In this document: positions 9,978 to 18,424 of the stretch, in pieces
Layout of the letters: the number at the start of each line of letters is the position of its first letter
Position numbering within the stretch: position 1 is the stretch's first letter
Assembly (NCBI RefSeq): GCF_946479755.1
Contig: NZ_CAMLHC010000022.1
Location: 62,001-126,000 of the forward strand
Direction: 5' to 3'
DNA from: an uncultured Chitinophaga sp.
GTDB taxonomy: Bacteria; Bacteroidota; Bacteroidia; Chitinophagales; Chitinophagaceae
DNA: 64,000 nucleotides
The notes under the pieces: generated by a model
Database searches by the model: none
Seen by the model: the letters and a program-made list of their open reading frames with translations, nothing else
Told to the model about the DNA's origin: nothing
Program-made: the position numbers and the translations under genes

Positions 9978-11448
9978 TAAGCTGCTCGCCCAGCTGCTGT
10001 ACAACCCATCAGACCCGGTACTGTTTAACAGTGCCTTCTTCTTCTATTTTTTTGCTGTCTTCCTGTTGTGCTACCTCGCCGTAAGCCGCAGCCAGCAAGG
10101 CAGGGTATGGGTGTACACCATCTTCTCCCTTTACTTTTTTTACAAAGCCTGCGGTTTTTATGTAGGCCTTGTGGTGCTGTCGGCCATCGTAGACTTTAAC
10201 CTGTCGCGATGGATATATAACACCACCAGTCACCAGGTCAAAAAATCACTGTTGATTTTTAGTATCATCCTGAACATCGGGCTGCTCTTCTATTTCAAAT
10301 ACACGGATTTCTTTATTGGTATCATCAACGATGTGACCAACGGCCACATCACGCCGCTGCACCTGCTGCTGCCAATCGGTATTTCGTTCTATACCTTCGA
10401 AAACCTCAGTTACACGATCGACGTATACCGGGGAGAAATCAAGCCGGTGAACCGCTTCATGGATTACCTGTTCTTCCTGTCTTTCTTCCCCAAACTGATG
10501 ATGGGCCCCATCGTGCGCGCGGCGGATTTTATCCCGCAGATCCATCAGCCCTACCGGTTGAACGGGGAGGATATCGGCAAAGGCATGGCCCTGATCGTTG
10601 GCGGCCTGTTTAAAAAGATCGTGATATCCGACTTTATCTATCAGAACTTTGTACAATATATTTTTGACGATCCCAGCAAACACACGGGCCTGGAATGCCT
10701 GTTGGGCGTGTATGGCTATGCGTTAGTGATCTATTGCGATTTCTCCGGTTATTCGGATATGGCCATCGGCATCGCCCGGTGGACCGGTTTCAAAATTCCG
10801 GCGAACTTCGATTCTCCTTACCAGAGTGCTTCTATTACAGAATTCTGGCGCCGCTGGCATATTTCCCTGTCCAGCTGGCTGCGCGATTACCTGTATATCC
10901 CCTTGGGCGGGAACCGTAAGGGCAAGGTCCGCCAGTATATCAACCTGGCACTCACGATGCTGATCGGGGGCTTCTGGCATGGCGCCAGCTGGAACTTTAT
11001 CTTCTGGGGAGGCATGCATGGTGCGGCCCTCGCGATCGATAAGGTGCGGATCGACAGTCAGAAAAAACGGAAAACGGAGCGCAGCGGCTTCACTGCCGGG
11101 CTGATGAAAGTGGGCGGTGTCCTGCTTACCTTCCACTTCGTATGTTTCTGCTGGATATTCTTTAAAGCGGCCACTTTCCACGATGCATGGTCACTCATCC
11201 ACCAGATTGTGTATGACTTCCAGCCGGGCATCTTTATAGAGCTGTATGACGGTTATGCTGCCGTGTTCTGGGTGATGGTACTGGGCTTTGTGCTGCACTT
11301 CCTGCCGGCAAAGGCGGAGCTGAAAATGGCTGGTGTACTGGGCCGTATGCCTTTAGCGGGAAGCATCGCCATCATGGTTATCTTTATCTGGCTGCTGGTA
11401 CAGGTGAAGAGCACCCAGCCGATGATCCCGATTTATTTCCAGTTCTAA
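9964..11448 (+). CDS. MBOAT-family O-acyltransferase (AlgI/PatA-like)
   Basis: A 494-residue polytopic inner-membrane protein. The MBOAT signature is intact: WRRWHISLSSWLRDYLYIPLGG followed by GGFWHGASWNF with the conserved His339 (codon 10978-10980), equivalent to the catalytic His of AlgI. Members move an acyl group, usually acetyl, from a cytoplasmic donor to a periplasmic acceptor. As last gene of the glucosaminidase-SGNH-SGNH-MBOAT operon it is the likely acetyl transporter for those SGNH proteins. The acceptor (peptidoglycan or polysaccharide) cannot be read from the sequence. Its stop overlaps the convergent AraC-type gene by 4 nt. Confidence 0.93.
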   Translation: MIDVNKLLAQLLYNPSDPVLFNSAFFFYFFAVFLLCYLAVSRSQQGRVWVYTIFSLYFFYKACGFYVGLVVLSAIVDFNLSRWIYNTTSHQVKKSLLIFSIILNIGLLFYFKYTDFFIGIINDVTNGHITPLHLLLPIGISFYTFENLSYTIDVYRGEIKPVNRFMDYLFFLSFFPKLMMGPIVRAADFIPQIHQPYRLNGEDIGKGMALIVGGLFKKIVISDFIYQNFVQYIFDDPSKHTGLECLLGVYGYALVIYCDFSGYSDMAIGIARWTGFKIPANFDSPYQSASITEFWRRWHISLSSWLRDYLYIPLGGNRKGKVRQYINLALTMLIGGFWHGASWNFIFWGGMHGAALAIDKVRIDSQKKRKTERSGFTAGLMKVGGVLLTFHFVCFCWIFFKAATFHDAWSLIHQIVYDFQPGIFIELYDGYAAVFWVMVLGFVLHFLPAKAELKMAGVLGRMPLAGSIAIMVIFIWLLVQVKSTQPMIPIYFQF

Positions 11449-12364
11449 TTACGTTTCTGCCAGGGAATATAAATTTCAGATACGCTTGGTTCCGGCAGAG
11501 AGATAAAGAAGTGATTGGTACGCATATAAAAATTGCCCATACGGCAGTTAGCGTTAATGAACTTATACATGGGAAGTCCCGCATCAGCGAAGCTGAGCGG
11601 GACTTTCAGCATTTTGTAATATCCTTCCCCGATTTGCCTGTCTGCCAGGCGGTACATTTCCTGGTACCGGCGGATGATCTGGTAGTGCGCCATATCATTG
11701 GCGGGCGTGTTGGGCAACAGCAGGCCTACATACATCATCATACGGTCGTAGGTGGTAACAGGTACCACGTCGAGTGTACCGGTGATGATGCGGGGGCTGT
11801 CCATCGCCAGTTCGGTAGTGAGTTCGCGGAGCTGCCGTGAGTAGCGCGCCATGGAGGCCACCATGCCTTTCACCGGATCGTTGCCGCTGGGGAGTATGTT
11901 GTAATACAATGTACAATCCGGCATCCGGGTGTCGACGGTATTGTCCATGTTGAAGTATTCGGGTAGTCCTGCTGCGAAGCGGTGGCGATCCGGGTTTGCT
12001 CCAGGGTGTACAGCTCGGCCGGCATGTATTCCCGGTTACGGAGCCCGGTGGGGCTGGTGTTAAACCACCCTCTGATGGCTTTGGCGAACGATTCGCCGGT
12101 ATAGCGGCACAACTCACCGATATCGGCAATGGAAAAATTGCTGTGACGGAGATATCCGACGCCGGCCTCCAGCCGCGTACGTTTCACATACCTGGCGTAT
12201 GGCTCTCCCATCAGCGAGGAGAATTTATGCGAGAAAATGTCTTTGGACACGGCCAGCATGTCTGCCACTGTCTGCAGTTTGACTTCGATGAGGGAATTGT
12301 TGTGGGCATAGGCAATGGCCAATTGAATTTTCCATTCCCAGTGCTCCCTGGTGGTCGTTTTCAT
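11445..12364 (-). pseudogene. AraC-type regulator with effector-binding domain, frameshifted
   Basis: Two reading frames make up one gene. The first (12364 down to about 11963) encodes a helix-turn-helix region of the AraC type (VKLQTVADMLAVSKDIFSHKF, then FSIADIGELCRYTGESFAKAIRGW). The second, from about 11961 down to 11445, encodes a GyrI-like effector-binding domain (CTLYYNILPSGNDPVKGM to the end). Adding one base in the C run at 11961-11963 (on the minus strand) joins them as ...ASQQDYPEYFNMDNTV..., so a single-base deletion or a sequencing error is the simplest explanation. Without it the DNA-binding half has an unrelated tail. It converges on the MBOAT gene and diverges from the porin. 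Confidence 0.75.
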
Positions 12365-12511
12365 AACTTACATAATCCTCCTTCAATTTAGCCCTTTGAT
12401 GGCGTTTTGTGGCCGGAAGGACACCGGATTAACGAGGGATTAACCGGACTGATGCCGGCCGGGGGAAGGTGCGTCAAAGAGGATTCGCTGTGAATATCTC
12501 CCTGAAAATCC

Positions 12512-12519
12512 TACTTTTG
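12512..12519 (+). promoter_or_regulatory. -7 promoter element of the porin gene
   Basis: TACTTTTG fits TAnnTTTG exactly and would place the transcript start near 12526, only about 12 nt before the ATG at 12538. This supports 12538 over the upstream in-frame GTG at 12469. Confidence 0.55.
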
Positions 12520-12537
12520 CGCAAATTTTTTGCGCAG

Positions 12538-13866
12538 ATGCGACTGTTCAGACCTCTCCTGCTGATGGCAGTATTGTTGGCGTCCTTTACAAGCGTAAAG
12601 GCACAGTTTCTCATGGATATGATCGATACCACCACGGAGCTGGGAAAAGGTATGATTTCCATGTACCACAAGTACGACGCCCTGCGTTTCAGCGGATATA
12701 TCCAACCACAGTTCCAGCTGGCGCAGGACAAAGGAATTGACAGTTATGCCGCCGGCGATTTCCCGGCTGCGGTCAACAACCGCTTCTCCCTGCGCCGCGG
12801 CCGCATCCGCGTGGATTATGAACGCTACAATCATCAGGATATGCCGGTGGTGCAGTTTGCCTTCCAGTTTGACGGGACGGAGAGGGGCGTAGCGATACGT
12901 GACTTCTACGGAAGGGTATTTGATACGAAGTTCAACCTGTTTTCCCTGGCGGGCGGTATGTTTGCACGACCTTTCGGTTACGAGGTGAACCTGTCTTCAG
13001 CAGACCGTGAAACGCCGGAGCGCGGACGTATGTCGCAGATACTGATGCGCACGGAGCGCGACCTGGGCGCCATGGTTTCTTTTGAGCCCCGCCGCAAAGG
13101 ACATCCCCTGCGTTACCTGAAAATAGACGTGGGCGCGTTCAATGGCCAGGGCCTTACCGCCAGCAGTGATTTTGACAGCCACAAAGACCTGATTGCCCGT
13201 GTTGCCTGGAAACCTTACCGTTTCAAAGGCAATAACTGGATACTGTCAGGAGGCGTTTCTGTGTTGTACGGTGGCATGCAGCAGTTTACCCCCTCCGTTT
13301 ACCGGATGGGCACTGTCAACGGGCAGAAGGTATTTGCGCTGGACTCCAACGCATTGAACGTGGGTAAGATAGCGCCCCGTCACTATTACGGCGCTGATGT
13401 GCAACTGAGAATTCCCAACGGGCCCAAGAGGGGGTACACCCAGTTCCGGGCAGAATATATCCGGGGTTCGCAGACGGCTACTGCCGCTACTACCGAAACA
13501 CCGGGCGTGATCCCGGTAGATGCGCAAGGCAACAAGCTACCGTTGTATATCCGGCGTTTTGACGGCGCCTACCTGTATTTTATTCAGCACCTGGGCAGTG
13601 AGAAACACCAGGCGGTTGTAAAATACGACTGGTACGATCCTAACAATGAAGTGAGCGGGAAAGAGATTGGCGCCCCCGGTGCTAACCTGACCGGCGCGGA
13701 TGTCCGTTACAATACGCTGGGACTGGGATACCTGTATTACGCCAACGAACACCTGAAATTTATGGTGTATTATGACTGGGTGGAGAATGAAAGTACCAGC
13801 CTGTCCGGCTATACCACTGATATCCGGGACAATGTGCTTACCTGCCGGATGCAATACCGGTTTTAA
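12538..13866 (+). CDS. Porin, phosphate-selective OprO/OprP family
   Basis: A 442-residue outer-membrane protein with a clear signal peptide (MRLFRPLLLMAVLLASFTSVKAQ). It continues as an alternating beta-barrel pattern with the family's RRGRIRVDYE and MPVVQFAFQFDG near the front, and closes with a C-terminal aromatic residue (MQYRF) typical of barrels. Members transport phosphate or other anions. The convergent neighbours are a PhoR-like kinase and a PhoB-like regulator, which makes a phosphate role attractive, but the substrate is inferred. The ATG at 12538 is chosen because it begins the signal peptide and sits just after a promoter element. Confidence 0.85.
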   Translation: MRLFRPLLLMAVLLASFTSVKAQFLMDMIDTTTELGKGMISMYHKYDALRFSGYIQPQFQLAQDKGIDSYAAGDFPAAVNNRFSLRRGRIRVDYERYNHQDMPVVQFAFQFDGTERGVAIRDFYGRVFDTKFNLFSLAGGMFARPFGYEVNLSSADRETPERGRMSQILMRTERDLGAMVSFEPRRKGHPLRYLKIDVGAFNGQGLTASSDFDSHKDLIARVAWKPYRFKGNNWILSGGVSVLYGGMQQFTPSVYRMGTVNGQKVFALDSNALNVGKIAPRHYYGADVQLRIPNGPKRGYTQFRAEYIRGSQTATAATTETPGVIPVDAQGNKLPLYIRRFDGAYLYFIQHLGSEKHQAVVKYDWYDPNNEVSGKEIGAPGANLTGADVRYNTLGLGYLYYANEHLKFMVYYDWVENESTSLSGYTTDIRDNVLTCRMQYRF

Positions 13867-13873
13867 TTCCTTC

Positions 13874-14932
13874 TTATAACATGGATTCTTTGCCGGCTTC
13901 CATCGTAAAGCCGAACGTGCTGCCGATTTCCGGTTTGCTGCGGACGGTGATGGACTGGTCGTGCGCTTCCACGATGTGCTTCACGATGGCGAGGCCAAGG
14001 CCGGTGCCACCGATATCACGGCTGCGGGCGCGGTCAGTGCGGTAGAAACGTTCAAATACGCGGGGGAGATGTTCTTCCGCCATACCGATGCCGTCATCTG
14101 ATATTTCCACCAGTACGCGTTTGCCATCCATATTGTAGATGCTGGCCACCGTATGGCCGTCGGGTTTACCGTATTTGATGGAGTTGTCTACCAGGTTGAT
14201 CAGTACCTGGCGGATTTTCTCTTTGTCGGCCACTACGGGGATGGGGGCTTCGCACCCTTTTTTGATATTGAATTTAATGCCTTTGGTATTGGCTTTCAGG
14301 GAGAGGGTGTCGAACACATCTTTCACCAGGTCCTGGATAACAAAGATCTCCGCGTTGATGGTCATTTCCCCGCTTTCCAGTTTGGAGATCTCGTCGAGGT
14401 CGTCGATCAGACGGCAAAGACGGTCGATATTTTTGGTCGCGTTTTTCAGGAACATTTTGTTGACCGCAGGGTCTTCCAGTGCGCCATCCAGCAAGGTGTG
14501 GATGTAGCCCTGTACCGCGAAGATGGGTGTCTTCAGCTCATGGGAGAGATTGAGCAGGAATTCTTTTCGGAAAGCTTCGTTGCGGCGCAGGTTCTCCAGT
14601 TCTTCTTTTTTCTGGCTGGCCCACTTTTCCACGTCTTCGCTTACCTCCTCGATGGTTTTCAATGGCAGGATATTTTTCTGGAAAAATTCTTCTCTTTTAG
14701 AAGCTTTTGTCTGATAGATAAACTTGTAAATGAGTTTTATTTTCCGGTAGATAAAGTTCTGCAGGGTATACAGATAGAGATAGTAAGACACCAGGAAGGT
14801 GAGAACGAAGGCTCCCAGCATTATCTGCCAGTTACCGTCCACCAACAGCATGCCCAGCGCTATGATAGCGGACAGAATAAGGGCGGTGAATCCCGCTAAT
14901 TTCTGCGGGGACAGGTTTTTAGCTTTAAACAT
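13874..14932 (-). CDS. Sensor histidine kinase, PhoR-like
   Basis: A 352-residue membrane kinase with two closely spaced transmembrane helices (FTALILSAIIALGMLL and IMLGAFVLTFLVSYYLYL) and almost no periplasmic loop. A short coiled linker precedes the H-box NLSHELKTPI with the phospho-accepting His. The N-box (LVDNSIKYG) and G boxes (DDGIGM, GGTGLGL) are intact. The layout matches Bacteroidota PhoR-type kinases. The start at 14932 (MFKAKNLSPQK) is preferred; 14992 would add 20 non-conserved residues. It lies 103 nt behind the PhoB-like gene on the same strand and is probably co-transcribed with it. Confidence 0.9.
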   Translation of the reverse strand: MFKAKNLSPQKLAGFTALILSAIIALGMLLVDGNWQIMLGAFVLTFLVSYYLYLYTLQNFIYRKIKLIYKFIYQTKASKREEFFQKNILPLKTIEEVSEDVEKWASQKKEELENLRRNEAFRKEFLLNLSHELKTPIFAVQGYIHTLLDGALEDPAVNKMFLKNATKNIDRLCRLIDDLDEISKLESGEMTINAEIFVIQDLVKDVFDTLSLKANTKGIKFNIKKGCEAPIPVVADKEKIRQVLINLVDNSIKYGKPDGHTVASIYNMDGKRVLVEISDDGIGMAEEHLPRVFERFYRTDRARSRDIGGTGLGLAIVKHIVEAHDQSITVRSKPEIGSTFGFTMEAGKESML

Positions 14933-15095
14933 ACTCCAGAGTGAGTAATTGGTATAATAATGGGAAATTACTTTAAATTTCGTTCTTGCCATAAAAAAGC
15001 CATTCGCCGCCAGCCGAAAGCATCACGGTTAACAATAGTTCTGGTGCAGGAAAGGTGGTTTCCGTCAGTAATAATAAGGGAAAGAGGTCTCCGTC

Positions 15096-15779
15096 TTACA
15101 TTTCAAATTTATATCCTACTCCTTTCACCGTGGTGATCAGGTCGATACCGATTTTCTGCCGGATCTTACGGATATGCACATCGATGGTACGGTCGCCCAC
15201 GATTACTTCGGTGCCCCATACCTGGTTCAGTATCTCGTTGCGCAGGAATACACGGCCCGGTTTAGAGGCAAGCAACTGCAACAGTTCAAATTCCTTTTTA
15301 GCGAGAATGATGTCCTGGCCTTTATAGGTAACAGTGAATTTCTCCCGGTCAATGATGAGGTCTCCCAGTTGCACCGTTGTTTCTTCCGCTTTATGCAGCC
15401 GGCGGAACAACGCATTGATACGGCTCACCAGTAATTTAGGTTTGATCGGCTTGGCGATGTAATCGTCTGCGCCCATATTCAAACCGTCTATTTCAGATTT
15501 TTCATCGTTCAGGGCTGTGAGGAACAGCACCATCGTATCTTTGAAGTCAGGGATTTTCCTAAGTTCGCGACAGGTGTCGATGCCGTTTTTGTTGGGCATC
15601 ATGATGTCCAGCATAATGAGGTCCGGCCGGAATATCTTCGCTTTCTGAATAGCCTCGCTGCCGTCCTTGGCTGTTACCGTTTCGTAACCGGCCGTCTTGA
15701 GATTGTAGCTGATAATTTCCAGTATGTCCAACTCGTCATCTACTACCAGTATTTTTCCTGCAACCGCTTGGTCTACCAT
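15096..15779 (-). CDS. OmpR/PhoB-family response regulator
   Basis: A 227-residue two-domain regulator. The receiver domain has the acidic pair in ILVVDDELD, the phospho-acceptor in IMLDIMMPNKNG, and Lys in DDYIAKP. The C-terminal winged helix has TIDVHIRKIRQKIG and ends in TTVKGVGYKFEM. It acts in the cytoplasm and is presumably phosphorylated by the kinase encoded next to it. In many Bacteroidota this pair is annotated PhoB/PhoR; the nearby phosphate-selective-type porin fits, but the signal is not shown by the sequence. Confidence 0.92.
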   Translation of the reverse strand: MVDQAVAGKILVVDDELDILEIISYNLKTAGYETVTAKDGSEAIQKAKIFRPDLIMLDIMMPNKNGIDTCRELRKIPDFKDTMVLFLTALNDEKSEIDGLNMGADDYIAKPIKPKLLVSRINALFRRLHKAEETTVQLGDLIIDREKFTVTYKGQDIILAKKEFELLQLLASKPGRVFLRNEILNQVWGTEVIVGDRTIDVHIRKIRQKIGIDLITTVKGVGYKFEM

Positions 15780-15839
15780 AAAAATTTGCTTTTAAAAAGA
15801 CGGCACAAAATTATAAAGCCGGTTCCGTGATTAATGGAA

Positions 15840-15864
15840 AATTAACATTATGAAATTGTTAATT
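15840..15864. promoter_or_regulatory. Inverted repeat between divergent genes, possible operator
   Basis: AATTAACA, a 9-nt spacer and TGTTAATT form a perfect 8-bp dyad about 60 nt upstream of the PhoB-like start and about 180 nt upstream of the divergent secreted-protein gene. The position suits a regulator site, for example autoregulation; this is inference. Confidence 0.35.
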
Positions 15865-16006
15865 CAATACCACTCTTTTTCACATTGACAAACAGCAAGT
15901 TACACAGAATTCCGTTGTGGATTGATATGCTCTTATTTTCACATTCATATTTTGATGATTCTGATGTAATAAGCACCAAACACGTACAGCTCTCATAATT
16001 TGGTTG

Positions 16007-16014
16007 TAAATTTG
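16007..16014 (+). promoter_or_regulatory. -7 promoter element
   Basis: TAAATTTG fits TAnnTTTG and gives a leader of about 25 nt to the ATG at 16046. This argues against the GTG at 16028 as start. Confidence 0.5.
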
Positions 16015-16045
16015 CTATCTGGTCGAAGTGAAAAGTACATCTACA

Positions 16046-18247
16046 ATGAGAAAAATTCTACTTCTGTTATTGCTGGCGGCTTCTCAAAGCAGCCTTGTGC
16101 ACGCGCAAAACGGTCACTTACAGATACCCATCAGCAGGCAGGGATTCCATGACAACATTGACAAAGAACAGGCTGCAGCCGCAAAATTTGACGGTAAGGC
16201 GGATGATCTGGTAAAAGTGTCTGATGATCAGACCATCAATCTCCAGGTCACCAACGCCCTGCTGAAAGAAGTGGACGACATGCAGATCGAGATAGAACGG
16301 GATTCCGCGCTGGACCACCGTCTCAAAGTAAAATACCTGACAGGGCTTTATACCGTCGTAAAAGACTATAACCAGAAAAGGTCCCGTCGTAAAATAGAGC
16401 CGGAAGAAGCGCCTTCCATGATCACTGCCTACCACAATATGATGCTGGCAGACATCAAAGGGAAAAGCATCGAGCCCTACATTAAAAACCTTTCTTTCGA
16501 CGCTTCCGAGCGTATTATCGAAATTTTCCACGATAACCCGGGTTACAAAGAAGCCAGAGGGGAAGTATTCTCCAAATATGCCTTCAATAACCTGGAGACC
16601 GTGATGCCCAAACTACAGGGCTACCTGGACTATCCGGGCACCGACTCCATCGTGGCGGCAGTAGCCCGTAAATACCCTAACCAGGTGCTGACCTATGCTA
16701 CTTCCTACACACCCATGGCCAACCTGATCAAAAAGAACCAGGACCCCGTGGTGCAGCTGATTGTCCGTATCGGGCAATCTCCGCAGAGCACCAAGATCCT
16801 GCCTTTCATTGATCAGCTGATGGATGGATCTATCACCGTGGAGAAACTGGAAAAAGTAGTGGACAACGACTACCAGTACTACAAACAGATGGTGAAATCC
16901 ATGGTGGCGCTGCAGAAAATGAAGAGCGAAGGCCGCAATCCTTTTGGTATGAAGGCCATGATGGAAAACATGCTGGCCAAATCACTGCTGTATATCCGCG
17001 AAGTGAACGACCTGCACGAAGAATCCGCCGCTGTACGCTTCCGCATCGTGAAAGACTTTACACCGGAAGAGCTGTATTACCTGATCATTAACGGACAGGA
17101 AGAACTGTATACCTCCAGCTACACCAATCATAACAACGCCGGTTTGTACGACCAGATGATGATCCGTATGAAACCGCCCCGCGGCGACAGTCTCCTGATG
17201 ATGATAAATTTCGATCGCTTCAAGAAATTCATCGCCATGGCCGCCGGTTTCAACACACTGGACCATTTTCTGAAATCCATGGCGCCGGAAAACTCCAACT
17301 ACCTGATGCAGAAGTATGTGCAGAACCTGGAGAAAACGGAAGACCTGGAAGATGCGGTGGACGTGGCCAACTCCTTCGGCAGTATCCGCGACGAGAAGCT
17401 GCTCAACTTCCTCCGCGCAGAAGTGAAGAAGAACCTGGCTTATGTAAAAAAACACAGCGACAGAAGAGGTACGGTGATCTATCAGCTGCTCACCAGCCTG
17501 TTTGAAACAGAGGCCGCCAAAGGTGAAAACGACTCTTCTAAAGCTACGGACATCGCTGCTGAACTGTCATTGCCGCCCATCAACTACGTAGGTTTCAATA
17601 CGCTGCAAAGCGATAGCGGCCGTGTATACCAGCAGGTGTTTTTCTACGGCGATAAAGACGGACAGGATTCTTACGCCAGCTTTATGGGCAACTTCCCGTC
17701 TTCCGACTGGAAGGCGGTGAAGAACAAATACTGGGTAACCATCACCTCGCTGAAAGGCAAGCCCACCACCATCTACGCCAATCTGCCGATAGATGAACCG
17801 GGCGATAAGGAAGCCATCCAGCGGTTGTCGGAATACCTCGATGAAAACGATATTCACCCCACGATCTTCATCCACCGTGGCCACAGTTATCATATCAACA
17901 CCACGCTGGACAACCTGCAAAGCTCTGCCAAGATCGTGGTGCTGGGTTCCTGCGGCGGTTATCACAACCTCGCTACCGTGCTGGAGAAATCTCCGGAAGC
18001 GCATATCATTTCCTCCAAACAGGTAGGTACCCGTTTTGTGAACGAGCCTATCATCCACAGCCTGGAAGATGTGGTACGCGCCGGTAAAAACGTAGACTGG
18101 GTAGTGATGTGGGCACAACTGGGCAGAAAATTTGCGCCGGACGCCCGTAACCGCGAGCTGTTCAGCGACTACGTGCCGCCGCACAAAAACCTCGGTGCTA
18201 TCTTCATCAAGGCTTACCGCCAGATCATGAAAGATGAAAAGAAATAG
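16046..18247 (+). CDS. Secreted protein of unknown function with possible caspase-like (clan CD) C-terminal domain
   Basis: A 733-residue exported protein with signal peptide MRKILLLLLLAASQSSLVHAQ. The long middle part is mostly helical and carries no family I recognise. The last 150 residues read as an alpha/beta domain. A strand ending F-I-H610-R-G-H613-S is followed 23 residues later by a strand ending V-V-L-G-S-C636-G-G. This order and spacing (His, then Cys after a hydrophobic strand) resembles separase/CHAT/gingipain peptidases. The His is not followed directly by Gly as usual, so activity is uncertain. A palindromic repeat begins directly after its stop. Confidence 0.7.
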   Translation: MRKILLLLLLAASQSSLVHAQNGHLQIPISRQGFHDNIDKEQAAAAKFDGKADDLVKVSDDQTINLQVTNALLKEVDDMQIEIERDSALDHRLKVKYLTGLYTVVKDYNQKRSRRKIEPEEAPSMITAYHNMMLADIKGKSIEPYIKNLSFDASERIIEIFHDNPGYKEARGEVFSKYAFNNLETVMPKLQGYLDYPGTDSIVAAVARKYPNQVLTYATSYTPMANLIKKNQDPVVQLIVRIGQSPQSTKILPFIDQLMDGSITVEKLEKVVDNDYQYYKQMVKSMVALQKMKSEGRNPFGMKAMMENMLAKSLLYIREVNDLHEESAAVRFRIVKDFTPEELYYLIINGQEELYTSSYTNHNNAGLYDQMMIRMKPPRGDSLLMMINFDRFKKFIAMAAGFNTLDHFLKSMAPENSNYLMQKYVQNLEKTEDLEDAVDVANSFGSIRDEKLLNFLRAEVKKNLAYVKKHSDRRGTVIYQLLTSLFETEAAKGENDSSKATDIAAELSLPPINYVGFNTLQSDSGRVYQQVFFYGDKDGQDSYASFMGNFPSSDWKAVKNKYWVTITSLKGKPTTIYANLPIDEPGDKEAIQRLSEYLDENDIHPTIFIHRGHSYHINTTLDNLQSSAKIVVLGSCGGYHNLATVLEKSPEAHIISSKQVGTRFVNEPIIHSLEDVVRAGKNVDWVVMWAQLGRKFAPDARNRELFSDYVPPHKNLGAIFIKAYRQIMKDEKK

Positions 18248-18248
18248 T

Positions 18249-18381
18249 CACGCAAAGTACTTTTTCGTTTGGAATAAAAAGCAAAGGGGCGAAGATCAAA
18301 TCTGATCTTCGCCCCTTTGCTTTCTCCGCCCGCTGATATTCTCCTTTGCGCTCTTAGCTCTCTTAAGATCCTTTGCGGGAA
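18249..18381. repeat. Palindromic intergenic repeat, copy A
   Basis: The core is a very strong hairpin with perfect 21-nt arms (18278-18298 and 18303-18323) and a 4-nt loop, containing GGGGCGAAGATCA. The flanks carry CGCAAAG at both outer ends in opposite orientation. Read on the minus strand, the right flank contains AAGAGCGCAAAG, also found in the element at 57268-57455, whose hairpin core holds a similar CGAAGAT sequence. It may also end transcription of the upstream gene. Confidence 0.7.
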
Positions 18382-18424
18382 AATCACTAGGTTTGTTATA
18401 TAGTTTAGTTTAAACATCGTTCCT

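Noticed and set aside
12469..12537. Upstream GTG start for the porin
   Set aside because: It lies before the promoter element and would bury the signal peptide behind 23 extra residues.
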